28,043 bases of DNA from Paracoccaceae bacterium (GCA_021647745.1 JAKIUB010000029.1:1-28043), one strand, 5' to 3'. Shown: positions 13,335 to 21,745, counted from the stretch's first letter. The notes: a model not told the origin generated them from the sequence alone. Translations and numbers: made by a program.

Positions 13335-15575
13335 ATGAAGCATTTCCCCTCCAAAGATGAAATCCTTGACTGGATCAAGGATAACCCCTCACAATCCGGC
13401 AAGCGCGAAATCGCCCGTGCCTTTGGCATAAAAGGTCAGGCGCGGGTCGAGCTGAAGCGGTTGTTGCGCGAGCTTTATGCCGAGGGGCACCTGAGCAAAG
13501 ACCGCAAGAGCTACCGTGATAAAAACAGCCTCGCGCCAGTTGAGCTGCTGCATATCACCACGATCGACAGAGACGGAGACCTGTTTGCCGCGCCGCTCAA
13601 CTGGAAGGGCGATGGCAAAGCCCCCACCCTGCTTTTTGTACCCAAAAAGGGCGACCCCGCACTGGAGATCGGCGACCGCATCCTGTGCCGGATCAGCAGC
13701 ACCGGCGAGGAACACATCCCCCATGAGGCCCGCCTGATCCGTCGCATCGGGCGCGGCGCCGAAAAAATCATCGGTGTCTATAAAGCACAGGATTTTGGCG
13801 GGCGGATCCTTCCGGTTGACAAAAAGTCCGATCGAGAATGGCAGGTTGCCCCCGAAAACCGCAACGGCGCGCGCGATGGCGAGCTGGTCGAGGCCGAAAA
13901 CGTGGGTGGCCGCACAAAAGGCCTTGGCCGCGCCCGTATTATCGCACGCATCGGAGACCCGACCGCCCCCAAGGCCATTTCGCTGATCGCCATTCACGAG
14001 CATAATATCCCCGACCGTTTCCCCGACGTGGTGGAGGCCGAGGCAGAAGCCGCACAACCGGTAGAGCTTGGCACCCGCGAAGACCTGCGCCACCTGCCGC
14101 TTTTCACCATCGACCCGGCCGACGCACGAGACAGGGATGACGCTATTTGCGCCATGCCCGACCCCGAGGGAGGTGGCCATATTGTCTGGGTTGCCATTGC
14201 CGATGTCGCCCACTATGTGCGCCCTGGCTCGCAGCTTGATATCGAGGCCAAAAAACGTGGCAACTCCACCTATTTCCCTGACCGTGTAGTGCCAATGCTG
14301 CCCGAAGCACTGTCGGGCGACCTTTGCTCGCTGCATGCGGGGGTTGAGCGGCCCTGTGTGGCGCTGCGCATTGTGCTGGATAAAAACGGCCATAAAAGAT
14401 CGCATCGGTTTACGCGGGGGTTGATGAAATCTCCGGCGGCGCTTTCTTACCATCAGGCACAAGCGGCGATTGATGGCGCACCGGACGAGGTAACCACCCC
14501 AATTCTAGACTCCGCCCTCAGGCCGCTCTGGGCCGCTTATGCTGCCGCCAAAGAGGCCCGCGAAAAGCGCCAGCCGCTGCACCTTGACCTGCCCGAGCGC
14601 CAGATCATGCTTTCCGACGAGGGCGTGGTGACCTCCGTAGCATTCCGTGACCGGTTTGACGCCCATAAGCTGGTGGAAGAATTCATGGTCATGGCCAATG
14701 TCTGCGCCGCTGAAACGCTGGAAAAAGCCAAGGCAGATTTCATATACCGTATTCACGAGGAGCCGAACCCCGACAAGATGGAAGCCCTGCACGAGACTGT
14801 GCAATCGGTCGGCATGGTGCTGGCCAAGGGCCAACGGCTGCAAACCGCGCAGCTTAACCGCCTGCTCGATCAGGCGGCGGGAGGCGAGCATGCCGAGCTG
14901 ATCAACATGATCGTGCTGCGCTCGATGACCCAAGCCTATTATGGCCCCAAAAATCTTGGCCATTTCGGGCTGAACCTTCAGCGCTACGCCCATTTCACCT
15001 CGCCGATCCGCCGCTATGCCGACCTGATTGTGCACCGCGCCCTGATCGCCGCCCATGACTGGGGGGATGACGGGCTGACGCCCGCCGAGGCCGAAAACCT
15101 TGAAGCCATCAGTGAGCATATCTCCAAAACCGAGCGCCGAAGCATGCTGGCCGAGCGCGACACCACTGACCGCTACCTGTCGGCCTTTCTTTCCGAGCAG
15201 GTCGGCAGCGCTTTTGCAGGTGTAGTTAGCGGCGTGGCGCGGTTCGGTATTTTTGTGAAGCTTGACGAGACCGGCGCTGACGGGCTGATACCGGTATCGC
15301 GCCTCGGGCATGAATATTTTACCTTTGATGAAGACAGCCGCACCCTCACCGGTGAATATTCGGGCAGGGTGTTGCGTGCGGGGCTGCGCGCAAAGGTGCA
15401 GCTTGTCGAGGCGGATCCGCTGACCGGTGGTTTGTTGCTTGAGCTGCTCGAGGTCGATGGGAAAGCCCTGCCGACCAGCCGCAAAGGCAAAAGGAATCAC
15501 ACCGCCAGCAAAGGCAAGGCGCGGGCCAAGCAAAAGCACCGCAAACTTCAAACCAAGGCCAAACGCCGCCGTTAG
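13335..15575 (+). CDS. rnr: Ribonuclease R
   Basis: This 746-residue processive 3'-5' exoribonuclease degrades structured RNA. The layout is an N-terminal winged-helix region (about 1-60) and cold-shock-like domains. The RNB catalytic domain has its metal site at D260-x5-D266-x-D268-D269 (in TIDPADARDRDDAI), and HFTSPIRRYADLIVHRAL lies near its end. An S1 domain (about 625-705) and a strongly basic Lys/Arg tail complete it. Length and order fit RNase R (VacB) rather than RNase II, which lacks the basic tail and the winged helix. The ATG at 13335 has no strong ribosome binding site. The gene is 54 bases after the DUF1636 stop and could be read from that operon or from its own promoter. Confidence 0.95.
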   Translation: MKHFPSKDEILDWIKDNPSQSGKREIARAFGIKGQARVELKRLLRELYAEGHLSKDRKSYRDKNSLAPVELLHITTIDRDGDLFAAPLNWKGDGKAPTLLFVPKKGDPALEIGDRILCRISSTGEEHIPHEARLIRRIGRGAEKIIGVYKAQDFGGRILPVDKKSDREWQVAPENRNGARDGELVEAENVGGRTKGLGRARIIARIGDPTAPKAISLIAIHEHNIPDRFPDVVEAEAEAAQPVELGTREDLRHLPLFTIDPADARDRDDAICAMPDPEGGGHIVWVAIADVAHYVRPGSQLDIEAKKRGNSTYFPDRVVPMLPEALSGDLCSLHAGVERPCVALRIVLDKNGHKRSHRFTRGLMKSPAALSYHQAQAAIDGAPDEVTTPILDSALRPLWAAYAAAKEAREKRQPLHLDLPERQIMLSDEGVVTSVAFRDRFDAHKLVEEFMVMANVCAAETLEKAKADFIYRIHEEPNPDKMEALHETVQSVGMVLAKGQRLQTAQLNRLLDQAAGGEHAELINMIVLRSMTQAYYGPKNLGHFGLNLQRYAHFTSPIRRYADLIVHRALIAAHDWGDDGLTPAEAENLEAISEHISKTERRSMLAERDTTDRYLSAFLSEQVGSAFAGVVSGVARFGIFVKLDETGADGLIPVSRLGHEYFTFDEDSRTLTGEYSGRVLRAGLRAKVQLVEADPLTGGLLLELLEVDGKALPTSRKGKRNHTASKGKARAKQKHRKLQTKAKRRR

Positions 15576-15591
15576 GGGTGTTTTTACCCCT
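15574..15591 (+). terminator. Short hairpin overlapping the rnr stop
   Basis: AGGGGT (15574-15579) and ACCCCT (15586-15591) flank a GTTTTT loop. The 6-bp hairpin begins in the rnr stop codon. There is no T-run after it, so it is at best a weak or Rho-assisted terminator. Confidence 0.35.
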
Positions 15592-15632
15592 GAATGCCTA
15601 ATGCTTTACCCCCGAATACATAAAAATGGCCA

Positions 15633-15650
15633 GATAAACTATGGTTTATC
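15633..15650. promoter_or_regulatory. 7-bp inverted repeat upstream of the PepSY-like gene
   Basis: GATAAAC (15633-15639) and GTTTATC (15644-15650) are perfect arms around TATG in the 186-base AT-rich gap before 15762. The position, about 110 bases before the start codon, fits an operator. It could also be a minor terminator for rnr. Confidence 0.4.
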
Positions 15651-15761
15651 CAGCTATATTTATGCTGCGGGGCCAATTTATCTTATTCGGAGTTTCTGGC
15701 AAATTTGTCTCATGCAATCAAGCATCCACGATCAAGCGATCACACCTAACGGAGACAAGAA

Positions 15762-16067
15762 ATGAAACTCGCAACCCTGATCAAATCCTCAATCGCCGCC
15801 CTGCTGCTCAGCACCACACTCGCCACCGCCCGGATACCGGCTGAATTTACCAACGATCCTGTTGTCTTGAGGGTTGCGGAACAGCTTTCGGCACAAGGGT
15901 TTGAAATTGTCAGCGTCAAGGTTACCCTTCTTGGGCGCTATAAAATAGAAGCCGTAGCCGCCGGATATGAACGCGAAATCGTGTTAAGCGCCAATGGTGG
16001 CACCATCTTGCGTGACAAGTGGAACTGGTCTTGTCCCGTTTGCGTTCCGGTCTCTGAACTCATTTAA
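15762..16067 (+). CDS. Small secreted PepSY-like protein
   Basis: This 101-residue protein has a Sec signal peptide ending at LATA (about residue 23) and a single PepSY-like unit. The visible features are VAEQLSAQGFEIVSVKVTLL, then GRYKIEAVAAGYEREIVLS and NGGTILRD. PepSY-like small periplasmic proteins are common in alphaproteobacteria, and their role is mostly unknown; inhibition or sensing of envelope processes has been proposed for the domain. A C-terminal CPVC (C91-C94) is unusual for such a short protein and could bind metal or form a disulfide. GGAGA at 15751-15755 sets the start. It stands before a multicopper oxidase on the other strand, which hints at, but does not show, a link with copper. 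Confidence 0.75.
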   Translation: MKLATLIKSSIAALLLSTTLATARIPAEFTNDPVVLRVAEQLSAQGFEIVSVKVTLLGRYKIEAVAAGYEREIVLSANGGTILRDKWNWSCPVCVPVSELI

Positions 16068-16113
16068 GCTGCCCTTCGTTCAGAAGCCAAGGGGCTTTTC
16101 CACCTAGCGATGA

Positions 16114-16242
16114 ATGCCGCCGCCGTGGATTGTAAAAGCCCAGCTCAATGCCGTATACAAAAAAGCCGGGATCGAGAGTCGAACCCAGCTTTTAGGATAT
16201 TTTATCGAGGAGCTGATGGCCAAAGAGGCCACACCCGCTTAA
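16114..16242 (+). pseudogene. Remnant of a LuxR-type helix-turn-helix regulator (C-terminal tip only)
   Basis: A 42-codon frame contains VKAQLNAVYKKAGIESRTQL followed by LGYFIEELM. The pattern of VKaHLnavYrKlGv-sRtqL is the recognition helix and last helix of LuxR/FixJ-type DNA-binding domains. Everything upstream of the recognition helix is missing: the frame meets stops just before 16114, and the first residues are MPPPW. No complete regulator is present, so this is a truncated 3' end. The TAA at 16240-16242 overlaps the convergent multicopper oxidase stop by four bases. That tight arrangement suggests the lost gene once ended here. The rest of the 16068-16113 gap shows nothing else. Confidence 0.6.
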
Positions 16243-17735
16243 GCAACCGTGAATTGCCCCATCATGCCGGCATCCTCGTGTTCGAGAATATGGCAATGAT
16301 ACATATAGGGGGTGGCCTTATCCGCCGTGCGATCAAAGCGCACCAGGATTTCGGCCTTTTTGTCGACCAGCACCACATCTTTCAGCCCGATCCCAGCAGG
16401 GTTAACCGGCACACCACCATTTGAAAGCACCTGAAACGAGGTGCCGTGCACATGGAAAGGATGGAGCATTTCTGCTGCGGTGATCTCCCATATTTCGGTC
16501 TCGCCCAGTGGCACATCTTCGTTGATCACGTCCATTTTCATGGTCTCGCCGTTGATCCCCATGCCGCCCCCGCCAGAGAGCATACCCATCATGCCGCCAT
16601 TCATCATATCGAGGCGAAAACTGCGCCGCCGCACTGGTTCCCCAAAATCGGGCACCGGCGCTCCATTAAGCGTGGCGGGCAGGGTTTTTACCTTGGCCTC
16701 CAGCCCGGTATTGACCGAAAAGCGCATCACTTCAAAGCTGCCGGAGGCGTCCGAAGCCGGGCTGGCTCCGCCCATCATGCCGCCACCGCCACCCATGCCG
16801 CCGCCCATCATACCGCCCATGGGCGAGTTGTTATCCGCGCCGGAAAGCAGGCGCACTGCCGCGCCATCGCTGAAATCAACAATAATTTCGGCGCGTTCGG
16901 CTGGAGCAAGGGTGAGTGTATTCATCAAAACCGGCGCCGGCAACAGACCACCATCCGTCGCAACCTGAGAGAAGCTCCGCCCGTCTTCGAAATTGAAATG
17001 GTATAACCGCGCGTTTGAGCCGTTCAGGATCCGCAGCCGCACCATACCTGCAGGCACGCTCGCCTCGGGCTTGATCGCGCCATTAACCAGTATCTGGTCG
17101 CCCTTATACCCCATCATGATAGACGGGCCGCGCGGAGTGTAGAGAAAGTTTCCATCATTGGCAAAGACCCTGTCCTGCACCACAATCGGCAGGTCATCCT
17201 CGCCGTATGTTTCGGGCAGGCCGTTAGCCACGGCGTCCGGGTCCTCGACCAGCATCATGCCCGCCAAGCCATACCACACATGGGCGCCGGTGCGCTCCAT
17301 GATATGTGAATGATACCAGAGCGTCGCCGCTGGCTGGTCAATATCAAGCGCCGCCTTTACCGTTTCATTCGGATTGACAGGACTGTGGGGGCCACCATCC
17401 TGATTGCCTTCGATGTGCAGCCCGTGCCAGTGGACAGATACCGGCTCGGCTATGGTATTCCCGAGATCAAGCCGCACCGTCTCGCCGCGATTGACCCTGA
17501 TAACAGGGCCAAGGTAGGCCTGTGAGTATCCAGCGGTCTGGGTCGCTTTGCCTTGTAAAATATTCGAGCTGCCAAGCTGGGCTATCAGCTCGCCTGCCGT
17601 ACCGCCGCGCAGATCCATCATTTCGGGGATGGGTAGAGGCGCACCGCCCTCGGCAGCAAAGGCCCGCCCGGTCAGGGCCGGCAAGAACACGCCGGCGGCA
17701 GTTGCCTTGATAAAGCTTCTTCTGGTAAATGACAT
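16239..17735 (-). CDS. Multicopper oxidase, Tat-exported, methionine-rich (CueO/CopA-like)
   Basis: This 498-residue protein starts with a twin-arginine signal (TRRSFIK, then a hydrophobic stretch to GRAFA, about residue 27), so the copper enzyme is exported folded. All copper-ligand blocks are present: H102-W-H104, H142-S-H144, H425-x2-H428-x-H430, and H480-C481-H482-x3-H486-x4-M491. These give one T1 and a trinuclear T2/T3 centre. Met/Gly-rich loops at 306-322 and 377-392 resemble the copper-binding insert of CueO, and oxidation of Cu(I) as copper defence is the likely role. A general phenol or metal oxidase is possible. GGAGGAG at 17742-17748 (minus strand) supports the start. It is divergent from the transglycosylase gene, sharing about 100 bases of upstream DNA. 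I see no obvious CueR box. Confidence 0.93.
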   Translation of the reverse strand: MSFTRRSFIKATAAGVFLPALTGRAFAAEGGAPLPIPEMMDLRGGTAGELIAQLGSSNILQGKATQTAGYSQAYLGPVIRVNRGETVRLDLGNTIAEPVSVHWHGLHIEGNQDGGPHSPVNPNETVKAALDIDQPAATLWYHSHIMERTGAHVWYGLAGMMLVEDPDAVANGLPETYGEDDLPIVVQDRVFANDGNFLYTPRGPSIMMGYKGDQILVNGAIKPEASVPAGMVRLRILNGSNARLYHFNFEDGRSFSQVATDGGLLPAPVLMNTLTLAPAERAEIIVDFSDGAAVRLLSGADNNSPMGGMMGGGMGGGGGMMGGASPASDASGSFEVMRFSVNTGLEAKVKTLPATLNGAPVPDFGEPVRRRSFRLDMMNGGMMGMLSGGGGMGINGETMKMDVINEDVPLGETEIWEITAAEMLHPFHVHGTSFQVLSNGGVPVNPAGIGLKDVVLVDKKAEILVRFDRTADKATPYMYHCHILEHEDAGMMGQFTVA

Positions 17736-17838
17736 GAAAATCTCCTCCGTTGGGGTTGTTTATCTATTCTCAGAATGTTTCTCCAGCCCCATCTAATCAC
17801 GTTATCGCGTATTTCACGAACCTAAGGTGTAATTTAAA

Positions 17839-19032
17839 ATGAACATGCTTTCGAGATCCCTTGCCAGCGGGATTTTTCTGCTCCTCACAGCCAACCTTCC
17901 AGTAGCTGCCCAAGAGAAATTCATCGCCTGGCAGCAGGGCTTCAAGGCGCAGGCGGTGGCTGAGGGTATTGACCCGCGTCTTTTTGACACAGCCTTTGCA
18001 AACATTTCGCTGAACCGCTCGGTGATAGAGGCAGATCGTTTCCAGCCCGAATTCAGCAAGCCGATATGGGCCTATCTCGATAGCGCCGTCTCGCCGTCTC
18101 GCATCCGCGAGGGGCGGCAAAACCACCGGCGCCTGCGCGGACTGCTGCGCCGGATAGAAAACCGCTACAAGGTTGACTCCGAGGTCATCACCGCCATCTG
18201 GGGGCTTGAGAGCAACTACGGCGGCAATCGCGGCAGTATCTACACTATCGAAGCACTGGCAACGCTGGCCTTTGATGGCCGCCGCGCCCGTTACGGCGAA
18301 CGCCAGCTTATCGCCGCACTAAAAATCCTGCAAGCGGGTGATGTCAGCCAGCGTAATATGCGCGGCTCCTGGGCTGGTGCCATGGGCCATACCCAGTTTA
18401 TCCCCACCAGCTTTCTCGCTCTCGCGGTCGACTGGGACGGTGACGGCCGGCGCAATATCTGGGGCGAAAACCCGGCAGATGCCCTTGCCTCGGCGGCCAA
18501 CTACCTGCACGAAAACGGCTGGGTGCGCGGCCAGCCATGGGGGGTGGAGGTGATCCTGCCCGAGGGGTTTGACTATGCCCTGGCCGATATCAACAACCGC
18601 CAATCAGCGCAGCAATGGCAGCGGCTGGGGGTGCGCCGCGCCGATGGCGGGCAGCTGCCCGATTATAGCGATGCCGCACTATTGCTGCCCGCCGGTGCCG
18701 GCAATCCGGTATTTGCCGTTTATAAAAACTTTCGGGTTATCCAGCGCTATAACAATTCGGTTTCCTACGCGATCTCGGTCGGAAACCTGTCAGACCGCAT
18801 CGGGGGCGGCAGCGGGTTTATCGTGCCGTGGGCAAGGAATGCGGCAGAGTTGAGCCGCGATCAAATCATCGATCTTCAAACAAAGCTAACCGCGCGCGGC
18901 TTTTCAACCGGCGGCACTGACGGGATCGCCGGCGCCAAAACCCGCACCGCGATCATCGCCTTCCAGCAAAGTATCGGCATCGAAGTGGACGGTTTTGCCT
19001 CACAATCCCTGCTGGCGCGGCTGAGCCGCTAG
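17839..19032 (+). CDS. Lytic murein transglycosylase, MltB-type with peptidoglycan-binding domain
   Basis: This 397-residue protein cleaves the glycan strand of peptidoglycan with formation of 1,6-anhydro ends. It has a Sec signal peptide (to about residue 24, PVAAQ) without a lipobox. The MltB/SLT catalytic domain has Glu124 in AIWGLESNYG, and MGHTQFIPTSFLALAVDWDG is another family block. A C-terminal peptidoglycan-binding domain (about 335-395, LQTKLTARGFSTGGTDGIAG and RTAIIAFQ) follows. The absence of a lipidation cysteine suggests a soluble periplasmic form. AAGGTG before the ATG gives a usable ribosome binding site. The gene ends 12 bases from the convergent SDR gene. Confidence 0.93.
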   Translation: MNMLSRSLASGIFLLLTANLPVAAQEKFIAWQQGFKAQAVAEGIDPRLFDTAFANISLNRSVIEADRFQPEFSKPIWAYLDSAVSPSRIREGRQNHRRLRGLLRRIENRYKVDSEVITAIWGLESNYGGNRGSIYTIEALATLAFDGRRARYGERQLIAALKILQAGDVSQRNMRGSWAGAMGHTQFIPTSFLALAVDWDGDGRRNIWGENPADALASAANYLHENGWVRGQPWGVEVILPEGFDYALADINNRQSAQQWQRLGVRRADGGQLPDYSDAALLLPAGAGNPVFAVYKNFRVIQRYNNSVSYAISVGNLSDRIGGGSGFIVPWARNAAELSRDQIIDLQTKLTARGFSTGGTDGIAGAKTRTAIIAFQQSIGIEVDGFASQSLLARLSR

Positions 19033-19044
19033 CGGGGAGGGGCG

Positions 19045-19830
19045 CTAATAAGCCAGCTTGCTCATGCGATCGAGCAGCGAGCGCCCGCCATCCACTGCCA
19101 GTATCTGGCCGGTAATAAAACTGGCTGCGGGGGAGGCCAGAAACAGCGCAGCTTGCGCGGCCTCATCCGGCTCCCCGATCCGCCCAAGCGGGGTGGCGGC
19201 AATAACCTCGTCGCGCAACAGCTCGTCTTCAAGGATCAGCGCGTGCAGGCTACCGCTCATCACACTGCCCAGCGCCACAGCATTGACCCGTATCTTGTGG
19301 GGCGCATAGGCCACCGCCAGCGCGCGGGTCAGCTGATCAAGCGCCGCACTGGCCACACTGTAGCCCACCGATTGTGGCACACAATCCTGCGCCGCAATTG
19401 ACGAAAGGTTAACCACGGCGCCGCCGCTTTTCTGGGCGACCATTCGTTTAGCCACAGCCTGACATAGTTGCATATTCACCGTGGTATTCTGGTGTAGCAT
19501 CAGCTCGAAACTGTCATCCGCAGCCTCCAGCGGTGCGCTTGGCAGCACCTGACGGCTGGCATTAACCAAAATATCCACCCTGTCAAAAGCATCAATCGTC
19601 GCGGCCATCAGGTTGTTTATCGTCAGCTTTTCACGCAAATCACCGGCAAAGCTTACCGCCTGCCCCGCACTACCTGCCAGCACCTCCACCTCGGATTCGA
19701 GCTTGTCCTCATCCATGTCGGCGAACAGCACATTGGCGCCTTTTTCCACAAAAAGCCGGGCAATCGCCAGCCCGACCCCATTGGCAGCGCCGGTCACAAT
19801 CACCGATTTTCCAGTTATATTCGCGGCCAT
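19045..19830 (-). CDS. SDR-family protein lacking the catalytic lysine
   Basis: This 261-residue Rossmann-fold protein of the short-chain dehydrogenase/reductase family has the cofactor loop TGAANGVGLA (13-22) and the usual Asn115. The substrate-side Ser lies in NLSSIAA (141-147), and a C-terminal FITGQILAVDGG closes the fold. The active-site Y-x3-K reads Y157-S-V-A-S161, so Lys is replaced by Ser. The NNAG motif also reads NASR (90-93). Classical dehydrogenase activity is therefore doubtful. The ATG at 19830 is preceded by GGAGGG on the minus strand, better than an upstream in-frame ATG at 19854. It lies 65 bases after the rsmC-like gene on the same strand and may be co-transcribed with clpS and that gene. 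The substrate is unknown. Confidence 0.85.
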   Translation of the reverse strand: MAANITGKSVIVTGAANGVGLAIARLFVEKGANVLFADMDEDKLESEVEVLAGSAGQAVSFAGDLREKLTINNLMAATIDAFDRVDILVNASRQVLPSAPLEAADDSFELMLHQNTTVNMQLCQAVAKRMVAQKSGGAVVNLSSIAAQDCVPQSVGYSVASAALDQLTRALAVAYAPHKIRVNAVALGSVMSGSLHALILEDELLRDEVIAATPLGRIGEPDEAAQAALFLASPAASFITGQILAVDGGRSLLDRMSKLAY

Positions 19831-19895
19831 TGGCCCTCCGGTGATTCTAAGCAATTCCGGTTTTTATAGTCGAAATCAGGAGATCAGGCTAGCTG

Positions 19896-20879
19896 TTAAC
19901 GCTTCGGCAAGCTCGCCTCGAATAGCTTGAAGCCGCTGTTTTGCTCCAGCATCGTTACCTTGCGGAAATGCGTATCCAGCACCCGCTCATAGGGGAGCTG
20001 GCGGTTCGCAACCATCAAAAGCCGCCCCTTTGGCGTAAGAATATGCGCGGCCGAGCGGATAAACCCAGCGCCAATTTCGGGCTGGGCCACCCGCCCTTGA
20101 TGGAAAGGCGGGTTGGAGATAACTACATCAAAAGGTTCGGTTTTTCCAATATTCAACACATCGGACCAGACAAAAGCAACCCGCTCGTCTGTCAGGTTTA
20201 GTCTGGCGGCTTCCAGCGCATTATGCTCGGCCTCAAATAGCACGATTTTAGCCACATCCGGCCCGAGCGCCTGCGCCGCCAGCCAGCCCCAACCCGCGCC
20301 TAGATCTGCCACACACCCTTTCAGCCCCGAAAGGTACGGCGCAAGCATGGCACTGCCCGCATCGACCTTCTCATAAGAAAACATCCCCGGCGCGCTCAAA
20401 AGCCCGGCCTTGTTGGGCACCATAGCCCCAGCTGCCAACCACGCATCGGGCATCGGCGCGGCCTCCAGCCAAAACACCTTGCCATGGGCCTTGGAAACCA
20501 CCTCGACCGGCACCAGCTTGCGCACAGCCTTGAGCAGGCTTTCGATACCATCGGTCTTGGCTCCGTTGACCAGTACCATACCTTGGCTCATGGCGCAGGC
20601 ACGGGCGATATTACAAAGGTTTTCTGCCTTTGAGCGGGTCAGATTGACCAAAACCATATCAAACCGCCCCTCCGCACGAGGGGTGACTGTGTATCCGGCA
20701 TTTTTCAAGATTGCGTGGACGGGGAAAAACCCCTGCTCAAGAGTGACCTCCCCCAGCCCTTCCAGCCCCTGCGCATCCGCTGGGCGGATAACCAGCATCG
20801 AAGTTGGCACCTCCAGCGCACCCTGCTCGAACGGCGCCCAAAAGCGCGGCGAGCGGCTCACTCTTTTTCCATTGTGCAT
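19896..20879 (-). CDS. rsmC: Class I SAM methyltransferase, RsmC-like (16S rRNA guanine-N2)
   Basis: This 327-residue protein is a two-domain methyltransferase of the RsmC/RlmG type. The N-terminal half is a degenerate methyltransferase-like domain, and the C-terminal half holds the SAM motif ADLGAGWGWLAAQAL and the catalytic NPPFHQG. NPPFH is characteristic of enzymes methylating the exocyclic N2 of guanine in rRNA (RsmC: G1207 of 16S). The exact target is inferred. The start at 20879 lies 22 bases inside the end of clpS, so the two are probably translated from one transcript. A GTG six codons in (VSRSPRFW) is an alternative, but the N-terminal FWAPFEQGALEVP block fits family starts. Confidence 0.85.
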   Translation of the reverse strand: MHNGKRVSRSPRFWAPFEQGALEVPTSMLVIRPADAQGLEGLGEVTLEQGFFPVHAILKNAGYTVTPRAEGRFDMVLVNLTRSKAENLCNIARACAMSQGMVLVNGAKTDGIESLLKAVRKLVPVEVVSKAHGKVFWLEAAPMPDAWLAAGAMVPNKAGLLSAPGMFSYEKVDAGSAMLAPYLSGLKGCVADLGAGWGWLAAQALGPDVAKIVLFEAEHNALEAARLNLTDERVAFVWSDVLNIGKTEPFDVVISNPPFHQGRVAQPEIGAGFIRSAAHILTPKGRLLMVANRQLPYERVLDTHFRKVTMLEQNSGFKLFEASLPKR

Positions 20880-21211
20880 TGCAGGGGGTGCTGGTTTCGG
20901 CGGGCATAATCCATCACCTGCGTCACCTTGGTTTCGGCAATTTCGTGCGAATAGACCCCGACCACAGCCAGCCCTTTCATGTGCACGGTCTGCATAATGC
21001 CACGGGCCGCATCGGCATTCATGCCAAAAAAGCGCTCAAGAATATGCACGACAAACTCCATCGGAGTGTAGTCGTCATTCAACAGCAACACCTTGTAAAG
21101 AGGGGGTTTTTCGGTTTTTTCGGTTGGGCGTGTCTTTAGCTCCACCCCGTCTTCGGGAGGCTGGTCTACGCTCATATTTTCTGGCTCAAAAGGCATGGGG
21201 CTCGTCATCAT
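20858..21211 (-). CDS. clpS: ATP-dependent Clp protease adaptor ClpS
   Basis: ClpS delivers N-degron substrates to ClpAP. The core KPPLYKVLLLNDDYTPMEFVV, FFGMNADAARGIMQTVH, and GVYSHEIAETKVTQVMDYAR carry the NDDYT N-terminal-residue pocket and the ClpA contact segments. All are intact, so the protein should be functional. The start is uncertain. ATGs at 21211 and 21208 give about 117 residues and one at 21175 about 105, and none has a clear ribosome binding site. The open frame reaches 21277, but that extension would run through the phasin terminator hairpin and is rejected. No clpA is adjacent here; an rsmC-like gene overlaps the 3' end instead. Confidence 0.93.
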   Translation of the reverse strand: MMTSPMPFEPENMSVDQPPEDGVELKTRPTEKTEKPPLYKVLLLNDDYTPMEFVVHILERFFGMNADAARGIMQTVHMKGLAVVGVYSHEIAETKVTQVMDYARRNQHPLQCTMEKE

Positions 21212-21244
21212 TGCAGTGCGGGGTTTATATATTGTATATCCTCG

Positions 21245-21274
21245 CAAGAAAAAAGGGGGCAAGCGCCCCCTTTT
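21245..21274 (-). terminator. Intrinsic terminator of the phasin gene
   Basis: A perfect 10-bp hairpin has arms AAAAGGGGGC (21251-21260) and GCCCCCTTTT (21265-21274), with a 4-base loop. On the minus strand the GC stem is followed by TTTTTTCTTG. It lies 25 bases after the phasin stop, between it and clpS, and should stop phasin transcripts before clpS. Confidence 0.9.
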
Positions 21275-21298
21275 CAACTATTTACAGTAGCCGTGTTT

Positions 21299-21745
21299 CT
21301 AGGCCTTGTAGGTTTTGGCCAGATCGGCAGCAGCATCCATATGCGCATTTACCGGCTCGAAGGAAGCCTTGGCACCAGCGGTAAATGCTTCGTTCCACTT
21401 GGTCGCTTGGGCAAAAAAGCCTTCAAAAGCGGAGGTGGCGAAAGCAGCCTGTTTTTCAAACAGCTCGGTCGGGGTTTTAGCTGTGGCAATATCTTTGGCC
21501 GCAGCGACTGTCTCGTCAAAAGATTTTTTCGAGAAATCGGCAATTTCGCCGTTGAGGTCTTCGGCGACCTTAGTGGCAATTTCCGAAGACTTCACCAGCG
21601 CGTCAAGAGTTTCCTGCCCGAAAGCGGTAACATCTTCAAAACCTTTGCCGAATTTTTCGGTGCCGGCTTCAAAAGCCTTCTGGGCGTCGGCAAAGACGTC
21701 TTCGGCTTTAGGGGCGGATTTTGCAGTGTTTTTGGTAGCAGCCAT
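21299..21745 (-). CDS. phaP: Phasin family protein (PHA granule-associated)
   Basis: This 148-residue, Ala/Lys/Glu-rich and almost wholly helical protein has the phasin pattern: AEDVFADAQKAFEAG, ALVKSSEIATKVAEDL and SAFEGFFAQATKWNEAF. Phasins coat polyhydroxyalkanoate granules and control their size. There is no signal peptide or membrane segment. GGAGA (21756-21752 on the minus strand) favours the ATG at 21745 over one at 21751. A strong intrinsic terminator follows the gene. Upstream lie TGC-rich repeats that resemble operators of the PHA-responsive repressor PhaR, which would fit strong granule-dependent expression. No PHA synthase or PhaR gene is in the window. Confidence 0.88.
   Translation of the reverse strand: MAATKNTAKSAPKAEDVFADAQKAFEAGTEKFGKGFEDVTAFGQETLDALVKSSEIATKVAEDLNGEIADFSKKSFDETVAAAKDIATAKTPTELFEKQAAFATSAFEGFFAQATKWNEAFTAGAKASFEPVNAHMDAAADLAKTYKA

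Noticed and set aside
13389..15551. Two long minus-strand ORFs (357 and 348 codons) opposite rnr
   Set aside because: They mirror the codon periodicity of RNase R, whose full domain set is on the plus strand. Their products show no recognisable motif.
16141..16200. tRNA-like T-arm motif (reverse complement gives GGGTTCGACTC)
   Set aside because: The flanking bases do not form the T-stem and no acceptor, D or anticodon arms exist. The bases are explained by the LuxR-like reading frame.
21212..21277. N-terminal extension of ClpS to 21277
   Set aside because: It would be encoded across the phasin terminator hairpin and is not part of known ClpS proteins.
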